Notes under the pieces: model-generated
Told to the model about the DNA's origin: nothing
Seen by the model: only the letters and a program-made list of their open reading frames with translations
The model's database searches: none
In this document: in pieces, positions 6,286-13,919 of the stretch
Layout: every line of letters begins with the position of its first letter
Numbering within the stretch: position 1 is the stretch's first letter
Source: CAZIHO01 sp964538875
GTDB lineage: Bacteria; Pseudomonadota; Gammaproteobacteria; Chromatiales; Chromatiaceae
NCBI GenBank assembly: GCA_964538875.1
Contig: CAZIHO010000085.1
Span: forward strand, 1-15,539
DNA length: 15,539 nucleotides
Direction: 5' to 3'
Translations under genes and position numbers: made by a program

Positions 6286-7506
6286 CTAGGGCCGGGCCAG
6301 CTCTGGCAATTCCCCCAGCAAACCCAGGGCACGGCCCATGAATAGGTGTTTGACCGGTGGTAAAGCGTTGGCCAGCATCAGACCGGTATTGCGTAGCAGG
6401 CGCAGGGGCGGGAAATCGCTGCCGAACAGGCGCTTAAACCCGTCCATGGCCGCCAACATGGCCAGGTTATCGCCCTTGCGGGCCCGTTCGTAGCGGCGCA
6501 ACGCCCCCAGTTGGCCGGGGTCCCGGCCCCGCGCCAAGGCGTGCAGCACCACTTCCGTCAGGACAGCGGCATCCAGGAAACCCAGGTTGACGCCCTGCCC
6601 CGCCAAGGGATGAATCGCGTGGGCCGCGTCCCCCACCAGCGCCAGCCGGGGTTGGACATAACGCTCGGCGTGCTGGAGCCGCAGGGGGAAGCAACCCCGG
6701 GCACCCACCGACCGAATGGCGCCCAGGCGATAACTGAAGGCACGGCCCAAGTCGGCGCGAAAGCCGGCTTCATCCTGTTCTAAAAGTTGCTTGGCCTGCG
6801 CCGGGCTGGTGGACCAGACAATGGAACTGGCATGACCATCCGCCAGGGGCAGGAACGCTAGGGGACCGCTGGTCATGAAGCGCTGGCGGGCAGTTTCCTG
6901 GTGGGGCAATTCGTGGGATACATTGGCGACCAGGGCCTGTTGGTCGTAGTCCCAGCCCTGGGTGCCAATACCGGCCCATTGGCGAATCGCAGAATCCCTG
7001 CCATCCGCTCCCACCAGCAACCGCCCCACCAACGGCTCGCCGCTGTCCAGGGTCAGACGGACGGACCGATCCTCGACCACCAGGCCCCGGGGCTTAACTG
7101 GGCAACAAAGCCGCACCGAGTCCAAGCCTTCCAGCCGTTGCCAAAGGGCCAGTTGCGTCACCCGGTTTTCGACGATGTGGCCTAGATCCGGCTCGCCGAT
7201 GTCGGCACTATCGAACTGGATCTGGCCGTCACCGCCCGCATCCCAGACTTCCATGGCCCGGTAGGGGCTGACCCCCAGGCCGGCCATGGACTCCCACACG
7301 CCCAAGCGGACCAGGATGCGCTGACTGGCACGGCTCAGGGCCGACACCCGATGGTCAATTTCGCCGGCCGGCCAACTCCGGCGCGGGGCACGGCCCTCCA
7401 GCAGAGCGACCCGTACTCCCTGGATACCCAAGGCACACCCTAGGGCGGCGCCCACCATGCCGGCGCCGACGATGAGAACATCAAAGTCAGGAGTTTGGGG
7501 CGACAA
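6286..7506 (-). CDS. ubiI: FAD-dependent ubiquinone hydroxylase, UbiI/VisC type
   Basis: Flavin monooxygenase of about 406 residues in the UbiH/UbiF/UbiI family, which hydroxylates the aromatic ring of ubiquinone precursors. UbiI-type enzymes act at C5. The FAD-binding GAGMVG is near the N-terminus, the middle has a DGRDSAIRQW motif, and a GDAAHAIHPLAGQG motif binds FAD ribitol. RVSALSRASQRIL followed by LGHIVENRVTQ is characteristic of the UbiI/VisC branch. The gene sits directly after ubiH, as visC does in E. coli. No ATG or GTG fits. TTG at 7506 has GAGG eight bases upstream and is chosen. TTG at 7524 is the alternative and adds six residues. It overlaps the ubiH end by 20 bases. UbiF or a broader-specificity hydroxylase cannot be excluded. 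Confidence 0.87.
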   Translation of the reverse strand: MSPQTPDFDVLIVGAGMVGAALGCALGIQGVRVALLEGRAPRRSWPAGEIDHRVSALSRASQRILVRLGVWESMAGLGVSPYRAMEVWDAGGDGQIQFDSADIGEPDLGHIVENRVTQLALWQRLEGLDSVRLCCPVKPRGLVVEDRSVRLTLDSGEPLVGRLLVGADGRDSAIRQWAGIGTQGWDYDQQALVANVSHELPHQETARQRFMTSGPLAFLPLADGHASSIVWSTSPAQAKQLLEQDEAGFRADLGRAFSYRLGAIRSVGARGCFPLRLQHAERYVQPRLALVGDAAHAIHPLAGQGVNLGFLDAAVLTEVVLHALARGRDPGQLGALRRYERARKGDNLAMLAAMDGFKRLFGSDFPPLRLLRNTGLMLANALPPVKHLFMGRALGLLGELPELARP

Positions 7507-8722
7507 GGCGGAGTCCTCGCGCAAGCCGGGGCAGTTTGCCGCCCAGGCCCATGAATTGCCGGGACAGCAACTGCTTGGCCGGCGGCGTCAGGTCCAGGGC
7601 CACCAGGCCCAGATTGCGCAACCAGCGCAACGGTTCCCAGGGATTGGTGAACAGGCGCACTAGGCCGTCGGTGACGCGGGCCACCCGGCGCTGGTCCTCG
7701 GCGCGCCACTGGGCGTAGCGGGCCAAAACCCATTCCGAGCCCGGATCCTGTCCCCGGCGGCTGATGGGATGTAGCACCTCGGCCAGCGCCGCCACGTCCC
7801 GCAGTCCTAGGTTGAACCCCTGGCCTGCCACCGGATGGAGGGTATGGGCGGCGTTGCCGATCAACACCACCCGGGACTGGGTGAACTCCAGTACGCGCAG
7901 CAGGCGCAACGGATAGGCTTGGCGGCGGCCCACCTCCAGGAAGCGTCCCAACCGGTAGCCGAAGGCATCTTGCAGCCGCGCCAGGAATTCCGCGTCGCTC
8001 CAGCCCTGGACCTCCGCCACCCGGGTTTCCCGTTGGGTCCATACCAGGGAACAACGGCCCTGGGTCATGGGTAACAGGGCTAAGGGTCCGTCCGGGGTAA
8101 AGCGCTCGTAGGCCACGTTTTGGTGGGGCCGGGCCGGCGTCACGTTGGCGATCACCGCCGCCTGCCCATAAGGCCATTGCTCGACTGGCGGTTCCAGCGC
8201 CTGCCGCACCCGGGATTCGGCCCCGTCGGCGGCCACCAGCAGGCCGACGCTCAACTCCTGAGTTCCCCCAGGAACCGCCAGCGTCACCCGCACCCGATCC
8301 GGTTCGGTCTGAAAGCTCAATAACTGGCCGGGGCTTATCCAGGTCAGGCCCGCTTGATCGGTCAGTCCCCGGGTGAGGGTCTGGCCCAGAGCCCTAGCGC
8401 TTGCCACGTAGCCCAAGGCGTCTACCCCCAGCTCCCGGCAATCCAGCCGCGCTAGGCCCCAATGGCCCCGATCCGAGACATGGATATGGTGGATAGGCTC
8501 CGCCTCGGTGGCCAAGCCATCCCAGCAGCCGATCGCCTGCAAAATCAGGCGACTGCCCCAGGATAGGGCAATAACCCGATCGTCATAGCTGGGCTGGGAC
8601 GGCGCCCCCGGCGGCACGGCTTCCACCACCGCCAAGCGCAAGCCACTGCCCGCCAACGCCCTGGCCAGGCTAGCACCGACCATACCCCCGCCCACCAGCA
8701 ACACCTCATGATCCCAATCCAC
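7487..8722 (-). CDS. ubiH: 2-octaprenyl-6-methoxyphenol hydroxylase
   Basis: 411-residue FAD monooxygenase for the C1 hydroxylation of the ubiquinone ring; the Ubi hydroxylases function in the Ubi biosynthetic complex. The N-terminal dinucleotide-binding motif is GGGMVG (11-16). An ADGAESRVRQ motif lies mid-protein, and GNAAHTLHPVAGQGFNLGLR is the signature FAD-ribitol segment, with the asparagine typical of UbiH where other members have aspartate. The segment HIHVSDRGHWG, and its place after pepP, separate it from its neighbour UbiI. It starts with GTG at 8722, six bases after the pepP stop, with GGGAG overlapping that stop region as ribosome-binding site. Its end overlaps the ubiI start. 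It is the third gene of the ygfB-pepP-ubiH-ubiI transcription unit. Confidence 0.92.
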   Translation of the reverse strand: MDWDHEVLLVGGGMVGASLARALAGSGLRLAVVEAVPPGAPSQPSYDDRVIALSWGSRLILQAIGCWDGLATEAEPIHHIHVSDRGHWGLARLDCRELGVDALGYVASARALGQTLTRGLTDQAGLTWISPGQLLSFQTEPDRVRVTLAVPGGTQELSVGLLVAADGAESRVRQALEPPVEQWPYGQAAVIANVTPARPHQNVAYERFTPDGPLALLPMTQGRCSLVWTQRETRVAEVQGWSDAEFLARLQDAFGYRLGRFLEVGRRQAYPLRLLRVLEFTQSRVVLIGNAAHTLHPVAGQGFNLGLRDVAALAEVLHPISRRGQDPGSEWVLARYAQWRAEDQRRVARVTDGLVRLFTNPWEPLRWLRNLGLVALDLTPPAKQLLSRQFMGLGGKLPRLARGLRLVAPNS

Positions 8723-8728
8723 GGCTCC

Positions 8729-10048
8729 CTATCCCCTGCCCACCAATGCCTCGATGGCGTCCACCGTCTTGGGTGCATCGGCGGTCAACACCTCGCTTCC
8801 TTCCTTGGTGACCACCACGTCATCCTCGATGCGGATGCCGATCCCCTTCCAATGGTCCGCCACCCCATCCACGTCGGGAGCGATATACAAACCAGGCTCC
8901 ACGGTCATACACATACCCGGTTCCAATAGGCGCCATTCCCCGTCGACCTTGTAATCCCCCACGTCGTGCACGTCCATACCCAGCCAATGGCCGGTACGGT
9001 GCATATAGAATTTCTTATAGGCTTCATTAGTGATGAGCCGGTTCAAGGAACGCTGGCTACCCTTGAGGATTCCTAGCCCAATCAACCCCTTAGTCAGGAC
9101 CCGCACCGCCGCTTGGTGGGGTTCATCCCAATGGTTGCCGGGCTGGATCTTTTTGATGGCCGCCAGTTGGGATTCCAGCACCAATTCATAGAGTTCCCGC
9201 TGGGGTCCACTAAAGACTCCATTGACCGGGAAAGTACGGGTGATATCCGAAGCGTAATAATCCAATTCACAACCGGCGTCGATCAACACCAGATCCCCAT
9301 CCTTCAGCACATCCCCATTCTCCACATAATGCAAAACACAGCCATTGGCGCCACTGCCTACAATCGGCGCATAGGCTTGATTGCGGGCGCCCCGGCTAGC
9401 GCACTCATGGAGAATTTCCGCCTCCAGGGCATACTCCTTCATACCCGGACGGCAGGCCCGCATGGCCCGCATATGGGCATGGCAGGTAATAGCCGACGCG
9501 GCTCGCATGGCCTTGATTTCCGCCCGGCTTTTGAATAAACGCAACTCATGCAGATGGTGATCCAGGGCGATGAATTCCACCGGGCCATGGATACCGGTGC
9601 GGGCCTTGGCGCGAATTCGATTCAACCATTCCGCCAGCCTTCTATCCAGATCCGCATTGCAGCCCATGGCATAATAAACCCGCCGGCACTGTTCCAGCAT
9701 ACGAGGCAGGATGTCGTCCAAGTCCCCAATGGGAAACGAATCGTCCGCCCCGTATTGGCTCACCGCCCCATCCTGCCCGGCGACTGGCCCATCCCAGCGC
9801 TCCCGCTTTTCATCCCGCTCGCGGCAAAACAGCACATATTCCGCCTGCTCCCGGCCGGGAATCAGGACCGCCACGGATTCCGGCTCGGGAAATCCGGTGA
9901 GATAGTAAAAATCACTATCCGGCCGGTAGGGATAATGAACGTCCCGATTGCGGATCGACAGAGGCGCCGCCGGTAGAATGGCGATGCTTTGCGGTTCCAT
10001 CATACGCATCAGCGCCCGGCGGCGGCGGCGGAATTCGTTGGATATCAT
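8729..10048 (-). CDS. pepP: Xaa-Pro aminopeptidase (aminopeptidase P)
   Basis: Cytoplasmic metallopeptidase of 439 residues that removes N-terminal residues preceding proline. The E. coli enzyme is 441 aa. It has the pita-bread fold of family M24. The five expected metal ligands are present: D257 and D268 (LIDAGCELDYYASDITRTF), H354 (TGHWLGMDVHDVG), E384 (TVEPGLYIAPD) and E408 (GIGIRIEDD). The N-terminal domain (1-170) carries YPYRPDSDFYYLTGF. I chose ATG at 10048 because it overlaps the ygfB stop as ATGA and gives the family N-terminus ISNEFRRRRRAL. An upstream GTG-type start at 10090 would add 14 residues inside ygfB. It is followed closely by ubiH, the usual gammaproteobacterial arrangement; a functional link to ubiquinone is not evident. 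Confidence 0.95.
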   Translation of the reverse strand: MISNEFRRRRRALMRMMEPQSIAILPAAPLSIRNRDVHYPYRPDSDFYYLTGFPEPESVAVLIPGREQAEYVLFCRERDEKRERWDGPVAGQDGAVSQYGADDSFPIGDLDDILPRMLEQCRRVYYAMGCNADLDRRLAEWLNRIRAKARTGIHGPVEFIALDHHLHELRLFKSRAEIKAMRAASAITCHAHMRAMRACRPGMKEYALEAEILHECASRGARNQAYAPIVGSGANGCVLHYVENGDVLKDGDLVLIDAGCELDYYASDITRTFPVNGVFSGPQRELYELVLESQLAAIKKIQPGNHWDEPHQAAVRVLTKGLIGLGILKGSQRSLNRLITNEAYKKFYMHRTGHWLGMDVHDVGDYKVDGEWRLLEPGMCMTVEPGLYIAPDVDGVADHWKGIGIRIEDDVVVTKEGSEVLTADAPKTVDAIEALVGRG

Positions 10049-10623
10049 GGGCCGCGCCCCTCCTCGAAGATCAGCATCGCTGCCACCCACACAAACTCTG
10101 ACAACTCCATTAGGGCTTCTTCGTTGGACTCAGATTCCACTTCGCCGGCGGGGATCATGGCGGCAATCGCCGCAAGGTCCCCCACGGCTTCCATTGCATC
10201 GCCGTTCAGTCCTTCCCCCGGCAGCCCGGCCAGCCCCAGTCCGTATAAGAATCCCCGGCACCAATCCCTGAGGGCGAGGGCCCGGATACCCAGGGATTGG
10301 TCGTCGTCGGGCAGGATCAGACCTAGCCGCAACTCCGGGCCAGTCATGGCTGCTTGAGTCGTTGCAAATATCGACGATAATTCCCTGGCGAACACCGCGA
10401 CTTGCGGGTCGGCTGGGTTACAATCCCCCAATAACTCGGCGAGCCAGACTTGCTCCGCGTTCCCTGCTCGTCCGCACAAGAGTCCACAAAGAATACCGTG
10501 ATTCTCGGACATCCCAGTCAGTACACCGGCAAGCCTAGCCTGCTCATTCAAAGGGTCATATTGCAAGGGAACGGCCTCGGGGATATTCGATATTCTTTTG
10601 ATGGTACCACGGAGCACAGCCAT
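10045..10623 (-). CDS. ygfB: UPF0149/YgfB family protein
   Basis: 192 residues, the same length as E. coli YgfB. It is an all-helical cytoplasmic protein of the UPF0149 family. Recognisable features are the HGILCGLLCGRAG segment (around 42-54), typical of YgfB, the central LRDWCRGFLYGLGLAG helix and the C-terminal LSEFVWVAAMLIFEE helix. Members have been linked to transcriptional control in Pseudomonas, but the role in most species is not settled. It heads the minus-strand unit: its TGA overlaps the pepP ATG (ATGA at 10048-10045). The ATG at 10623 follows GGGGGTCA, an acceptable ribosome-binding site. It lies only 36 bases from the divergent zapB-like gene, so the promoters of the two units overlap each other and this start codon. 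Confidence 0.9.
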   Translation of the reverse strand: MAVLRGTIKRISNIPEAVPLQYDPLNEQARLAGVLTGMSENHGILCGLLCGRAGNAEQVWLAELLGDCNPADPQVAVFARELSSIFATTQAAMTGPELRLGLILPDDDQSLGIRALALRDWCRGFLYGLGLAGLPGEGLNGDAMEAVGDLAAIAAMIPAGEVESESNEEALMELSEFVWVAAMLIFEEGRGP

Positions 10624-10651
10624 TGACCCCCCACATTCAGCGCTTTATATT
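10623..10651 (+). promoter_or_regulatory. Sigma-70-like promoter of the zapB-like/zapA unit
   Basis: The -35 TTGACC (10623-10628, five of six), a 17-bp spacer and the -10 TATATT (10646-10651, five of six) give a start near 10658. On the minus strand TATAAA (10649-10644) overlaps the same -10 and could serve ygfB, making this a compact back-to-back promoter. The predicted start argues for the zapB-like ATG at 10678 over 10660. Confidence 0.6.
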
Positions 10652-10677
10652 CTTGGATCATGGAATCGGATAACCCA

Positions 10678-10893
10678 ATGAGATTTACTGAATCCGACCT
10701 AAACCAGCTCGAGCAGCAGGTAGAGGATCTGATCAGAACCTGCGCGACATTGCGTAACGAAAACAATTCGCTGAAGACGCGACAAGCCGGCCTTATCGCG
10801 GAACGGGCGGAATTGATCGATAAGGCTGAACTTGCTCGCGCCCGCGTAGAAGCCATGATTTCCCGCTTGAAGGCTATGGAAGAAGGCTTGTGA
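10678..10893 (+). CDS. Small coiled-coil protein, ZapB-like (TIGR02449 type)
   Basis: 71 residues (77 if the ATG at 10660 is used), cytoplasmic and almost wholly coiled coil. Heptads run from LNQLEQQVEDLI through LRNENNSLKTRQAGLIAERAELIDKAELARARVEAMISRLK. The LRNENNSL motif and the position directly before zapA match the short coiled-coil family annotated TIGR02449 or ZapB-like. These are thought to work with ZapA at the division ring, though this is less well established than for E. coli ZapB. The start at 10678 is preferred because the promoter at 10623-10651 would begin the transcript near 10658, leaving almost no leader for the ATG at 10660. Its TGA overlaps the GTG start of zapA (GTGA at 10890-10893), so the two are translationally coupled. 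Confidence 0.85.
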   Translation: MRFTESDLNQLEQQVEDLIRTCATLRNENNSLKTRQAGLIAERAELIDKAELARARVEAMISRLKAMEEGL

Positions 10894-11207
10894 GTACCGA
10901 CTTGAACGATACGACGCCAATCAGCGTACAAATCCTTGATAAGGACTATCGCATTGCCTGTCAACGGGGCGAGCAGGACGGCTTGTATGCTTCGGCCCGC
11001 TACCTCGATCAACGCATGCGGGAGGTGCGCCAAGCCGGCAAGGTGATAGGCGCGGACCGCATCGCCGTGGTGGTGGCTCTGAACATTACCCACGAGCTGC
11101 TGCAAATACGCAAGTCCCAGTCGTTTAGCGAGGAAATCGTGAGTCGGCGGATTCGCAATTTGCAACGTAAAATCGAGCAGATACTGGATCAGGGGGATAA
11201 CCCATAA
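10890..11207 (+). CDS. zapA: Cell division protein ZapA
   Basis: 105 residues, the usual length. ZapA binds FtsZ and promotes bundling of FtsZ protofilaments at midcell. The N-terminal globular part has ISVQILDKDYRIAC (11-24) and EQDGLYASARYLDQRM (27-42), which are typical of the family. The C-terminal half (about 65-102) is the dimerising/tetramerising coiled coil. Translation starts at GTG inside the stop codon of the zapB-like gene. The 6S RNA gene follows 63 bases after the stop, which is the standard gammaproteobacterial order zapA-ssrS-ygfA. Confidence 0.93.
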   Translation: MSTDLNDTTPISVQILDKDYRIACQRGEQDGLYASARYLDQRMREVRQAGKVIGADRIAVVVALNITHELLQIRKSQSFSEEIVSRRIRNLQRKIEQILDQGDNP

Positions 11208-11270
11208 GATTCTGTTCAGGCCATTCGGCGCTGGACCTTTGGCTGGATTAGCAGTAGCCTAGCCTTAGAC

Positions 11271-11455
11271 ATTCCCTGCGGTGTTCGCGAGCGGCCCGGG
11301 TATTTTCTTGAGCCTAATCCTTACCCCGGGAGTATCAACGGAAGCTGGTGTGCAAGTCCGCCATTCGAGCGGGGAGCCTGATAGCCATCCGCTGGTGCAC
11401 CCACTTGAGCCGAATGGTTCAAGAACAAAGGCAGGCAACGACGCCGGCGGGGGAT
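11271..11455 (+). ncRNA. ssrS: 6S RNA
   Basis: About 185 nt, between zapA and ygfA as in other gammaproteobacteria. 6S RNA mimics an open promoter and sequesters sigma-70 RNA polymerase in stationary phase. Evidence is structural and by similarity. The ends pair (ATTCCCTGC at 11271-11279 with GCGGGGGAT at 11447-11455, allowing G-U). The 5' strand continues GTGTTCGCGAGCGGCCC and includes a CTTGAGCC element. The conserved 3' hairpin CTTGAGCC-GAAT-GGTTCAAG is at 11403-11422. A T-rich stretch at 11456-11468 follows. The exact ends are inferred from the closing stem. No convincing consensus promoter is seen directly upstream, so it may also be processed from the zapA transcript. Confidence 0.9.
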
Positions 11456-11471
11456 GTCTTTCTTTTTGCTG

Positions 11472-12080
11472 ATGAGCAATTCATTTCTATTAAGAAGAAC
11501 TTACCGCCAGGCCCGGCGGGACCTGCCCCGCCATCTGCAACATCAACATAGTCAAGCAGTTGCCGGCTGGCTGGCACACCTTCCCCAATTTCGATCTGCC
11601 CGTCGCATCGCCGCTTATCTGGCAATGGACGGGGAACTGGACCCAGCACCGTCAGTGGCTCAGGCTGGTCGTTGGGGCAAGCAGTTGTTTTTCCCTAAAC
11701 TCCGGCCGCGCCCTTGGCGCAAGTTGTGGTTCCTGCCCTCGGTTGATGCCAACCGGCTCAAAAAAAACCGCTTTGGTATCCTGGAGGCGCCACTTGGATT
11801 CAAGGCAGCGCTCCCACCCTGGGCGCTGGATATGATCCTGGTCCCCTTGGTGGCATTTGACGACCAATGCCATCGCCTTGGCATGGGTGGCGGATACTAC
11901 GACCGGACCTTGGCCTATTTGCGCCACCGCCACCACTGGACCAAGCCACTTCTGGTTGGCGTCGCCCATGAGGTTCAGAAAGTTCCTCATCTCGCTAGCC
12001 GGCCCTGGGATGTCCGCCTGGATATCGTAGTCACGGAAGCCGGTATTTACCGATCCCCGTCCCGCCGTACCTCGTCCTAA
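11472..12080 (+). CDS. ygfA: 5-formyltetrahydrofolate cyclo-ligase
   Basis: About 202 residues, cytoplasmic. It converts 5-formyl-THF to 5,10-methenyl-THF with ATP and is often co-transcribed with 6S RNA. Landmarks are the N-terminal basic helix LRRTYRQARRDLP, AAYLAMDGELD, the FFPKLRP strand, the KNRFGILEAP segment, MILVPLVAFD and the nucleotide-binding GMGGGYYDRTLAYL, followed by GVAHEVQ. The start is uncertain. ATG at 11472 gives the normal family N-terminus but has no Shine-Dalgarno. ATG at 11454 has GGGGG just upstream but lies inside the last bases of the 6S closing stem and adds six residues. The basic Ser/Arg-rich tail is not conserved in the family. The rpiA gene follows after 44 bases. 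Confidence 0.92.
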   Translation: MSNSFLLRRTYRQARRDLPRHLQHQHSQAVAGWLAHLPQFRSARRIAAYLAMDGELDPAPSVAQAGRWGKQLFFPKLRPRPWRKLWFLPSVDANRLKKNRFGILEAPLGFKAALPPWALDMILVPLVAFDDQCHRLGMGGGYYDRTLAYLRHRHHWTKPLLVGVAHEVQKVPHLASRPWDVRLDIVVTEAGIYRSPSRRTSS

Positions 12081-12086
12081 CGCCTC

Positions 12087-12095
12087 TGTTATGAT
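12087..12095 (+). promoter_or_regulatory. Extended -10 element for rpiA
   Basis: TGTTATGAT has the TGn extension followed by TATGAT (five of six). It lies 30 bases before the rpiA ATG, giving a leader of roughly 25 bases that includes CGGAG as ribosome-binding site. No clear -35 is seen, which is acceptable for an extended -10 promoter. Confidence 0.45.
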
Positions 12096-12124
12096 TTCTC
12101 GTCTTCCCACTCGGAGTATTTTTC

Positions 12125-12781
12125 ATGAGCCAGGATGAGATGAAACGTAGGGCCGCCCAAGCGGCTCTGGAGTACGTTGAGGGAGGTATCGTTGGGGTTG
12201 GTACCGGCTCCACGGTCAATCATTTCATTGACCTTCTTGCCAATATCAAGCACAAAATCGAAGGTGCGGTTTCCAGTTCGGAGGCATCGACGCAGCGCCT
12301 CAAAGAGCGGGGCATTGACGTCATCAACCTCAATTCGGCGGGGGATTTAGGGATTTATGTGGATGGAGCGGATGAATCCAACCATCAACTCCAATTGATC
12401 AAGGGCGGGGGCGGCGCTCTAACCCGGGAAAAAATCGTGGCGGCGGCCAGCAAGCAGTTCGTCTGTATCGCCGACTCTAGCAAGCTGGTCCAGGTACTGG
12501 GCGCCTTTCCCTTGCCGGTGGAAGTCATTCCCATGGCGCGCAGTTATGTTGCCCGCCAGCTGGTGAAGAAGGGCGGAACGCCGGTCTGGCGCGAGGGCGT
12601 CGTCACCGACAATGGCAACCATATTTTGGACGTGCATCAGCTTGAGATCCTGGATCCCCAGCATTTCGAGCAAGAAATCAACAACTTGGCCGGCGTGGTG
12701 ACGGTGGGTCTATTTGCGTTGCGGCCCGCCGATGTTTTGATCTTAGGGACGGATAGCGGTACCAAAACCTTGACCCGGTAA
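12125..12781 (+). CDS. rpiA: Ribose-5-phosphate isomerase A
   Basis: 218 residues (E. coli RpiA has 219). It interconverts ribose 5-phosphate and ribulose 5-phosphate in the non-oxidative pentose phosphate pathway, in the cytoplasm. Family motifs are GVGTGST (24-30, phosphate binding), SSSEAST (50-56), YVDGADE (78-84) and KGGGGALTREKIVA (93-106). By comparison with the E. coli enzyme, D80, D83 and K93 line the active site and E102 is the catalytic base. The C-terminus has GVVTVGLFALRPADVLILG. The start is unambiguous: ATG at 12125 with CGGAG upstream. The gene probably has its own promoter (extended -10 at 12087) but may also receive readthrough from ygfA. It converges on the porin gene, with a shared hairpin between them. 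Confidence 0.96.
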   Translation: MSQDEMKRRAAQAALEYVEGGIVGVGTGSTVNHFIDLLANIKHKIEGAVSSSEASTQRLKERGIDVINLNSAGDLGIYVDGADESNHQLQLIKGGGGALTREKIVAAASKQFVCIADSSKLVQVLGAFPLPVEVIPMARSYVARQLVKKGGTPVWREGVVTDNGNHILDVHQLEILDPQHFEQEINNLAGVVTVGLFALRPADVLILGTDSGTKTLTR

Positions 12782-12831
12782 CCTAAGGAACCCTGGGTTC
12801 GCTGGGATGAGCCACTCCTTCAGCTAATAAA

Positions 12832-12855
12832 AAACGGGGCCCGAAGGCCCCGTTT
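12832..12855 (-). terminator. Terminator with UUCG loop between rpiA and the porin
   Basis: A perfect 10-bp stem (AAACGGGGCC/GGCCCCGTTT) encloses four bases. On the minus strand the loop is TTCG closed by C-G, an unusually stable tetraloop, and it is followed by a run of T. It is therefore a strong terminator for the porin. On the plus strand, after rpiA, only three Ts follow, so it is weaker in that direction though probably bidirectional. Confidence 0.85.
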
Positions 12856-12881
12856 CGATCCCTAGCTAAAGCCGTTTTGGC

Positions 12882-13919
12882 TTAGAAGCTATGGTTCAGC
12901 TGTACGGACCAGATGCTCCGATCGCTAGAATTGGCATCGATCTCGGTGTAAAGCAACTGAGCGTCGGTACGCTTGCTCAGGTTCTGCTGCACGCCCAGGG
13001 CCCAGGTATCCCGATCCAAATTGTCGTCGCCGCCGTTGGAACCATACATGGCCTTCAGGCGGGTGGCGCCGATGTCATAACCAGCTTGGATCTGCCACAG
13101 GTCGGAGTCGGCACCGTTCAGGTCCCAGTTCTCGTAGATGCCGGTCAAGCTGAAGTTGTTGTAACCCAGCATGCCCAAGCCCAAGCGCCACTTGGCAAAG
13201 CCATCGGCGGATTGCAGATCAGCAACGCCATTGCCATTGGTGTCGATGGCGATCATCGCATCACCGATATCTTCATAGGCGACAGATGCTCTCCAGGGGC
13301 CATTCGCGTACATGGCGGCGATGGACCAGGCTTCTCCCAGGCTGTCAGCATTCGGGTTGGTGCAACCTGCGCTCAGGGTAGCACCAGTGCTGCTCAAGCA
13401 GGCGGCGGTGGAGGTGCCAGCCGGGACGATGGCGGCGGCAACGGAGAAACCGCTCATGTTCGGGCTGACATAGGCGATAGCGTTGTCGACGCGCAGATCT
13501 TGGAAGCCGACGGTGTCGTTCATGTCGGCCGCGGTATCGGCAAACAGATCCAGGTCACCGGTGGACATCTTGAGGGGGGTGTCGTGACGACCGACCAACG
13601 CGGTACCCCAGCCACCGGCCAGACCGACGAAGGTATTACGGTAGGTGATGTTCCCCTTGTCACCATCGGCAATGTTGTTGTTGGCGTCAACGGGGTTAAC
13701 ACCGAACTCCAGCTGCCAGATGGCGCTCAGACCATTACCCAGGTCCTCGGAACCCTTGATGCCCAGACGGGAAGCGTAGCTCCGCAGATCCCAGACGGAC
13801 GCGTTGTCGTCATACTCAAGGCCGATACGGACCTTGCCATAAATCGTCGCATCGGCCATGACAGTCATGGGGGCCGCAACGGCGGCGGCGACAGCTAGAA
13901 CGATCAGCTTCTTGTTCAT
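12882..13919 (-). CDS. Outer-membrane general porin (trimeric porin type)
   Basis: 345-residue precursor of a beta-barrel porin of the Gram-negative porin family. Residues 1-22 are a signal peptide (MNKKLIVLAVAAAV... VMA/DA). The mature protein opens with ATIYGKVRIGLEYDDN, the classical first strand, and continues with the RLGIKGSEDLGNGLSAIWQLEFG and FVGLAGGWGTALVGRHDTP strands. The chain ends in SVQLNHSF, the terminal phenylalanine being the outer-membrane assembly signal. Alternating hydrophobic strands are visible throughout. The two cysteines in CLSSTGATLSAGC could form a disulfide in an extracellular loop. ATG at 13919 has GGGAG nine bases upstream; the open frame extending to 14045 is not part of the protein. 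Its substrate preference cannot be told from sequence. It is monocistronic with its own terminator. Confidence 0.93.
   Translation of the reverse strand: MNKKLIVLAVAAAVAAPMTVMADATIYGKVRIGLEYDDNASVWDLRSYASRLGIKGSEDLGNGLSAIWQLEFGVNPVDANNNIADGDKGNITYRNTFVGLAGGWGTALVGRHDTPLKMSTGDLDLFADTAADMNDTVGFQDLRVDNAIAYVSPNMSGFSVAAAIVPAGTSTAACLSSTGATLSAGCTNPNADSLGEAWSIAAMYANGPWRASVAYEDIGDAMIAIDTNGNGVADLQSADGFAKWRLGLGMLGYNNFSLTGIYENWDLNGADSDLWQIQAGYDIGATRLKAMYGSNGGDDNLDRDTWALGVQQNLSKRTDAQLLYTEIDANSSDRSIWSVQLNHSF

Noticed and set aside
12891..13898. 335-codon plus-strand frame opposite the porin
   Set aside because: Antisense shadow; the porin has signal peptide, strands, terminal Phe and terminator, whereas this frame is a glycine- and valine-rich translation with no recognisable motif.
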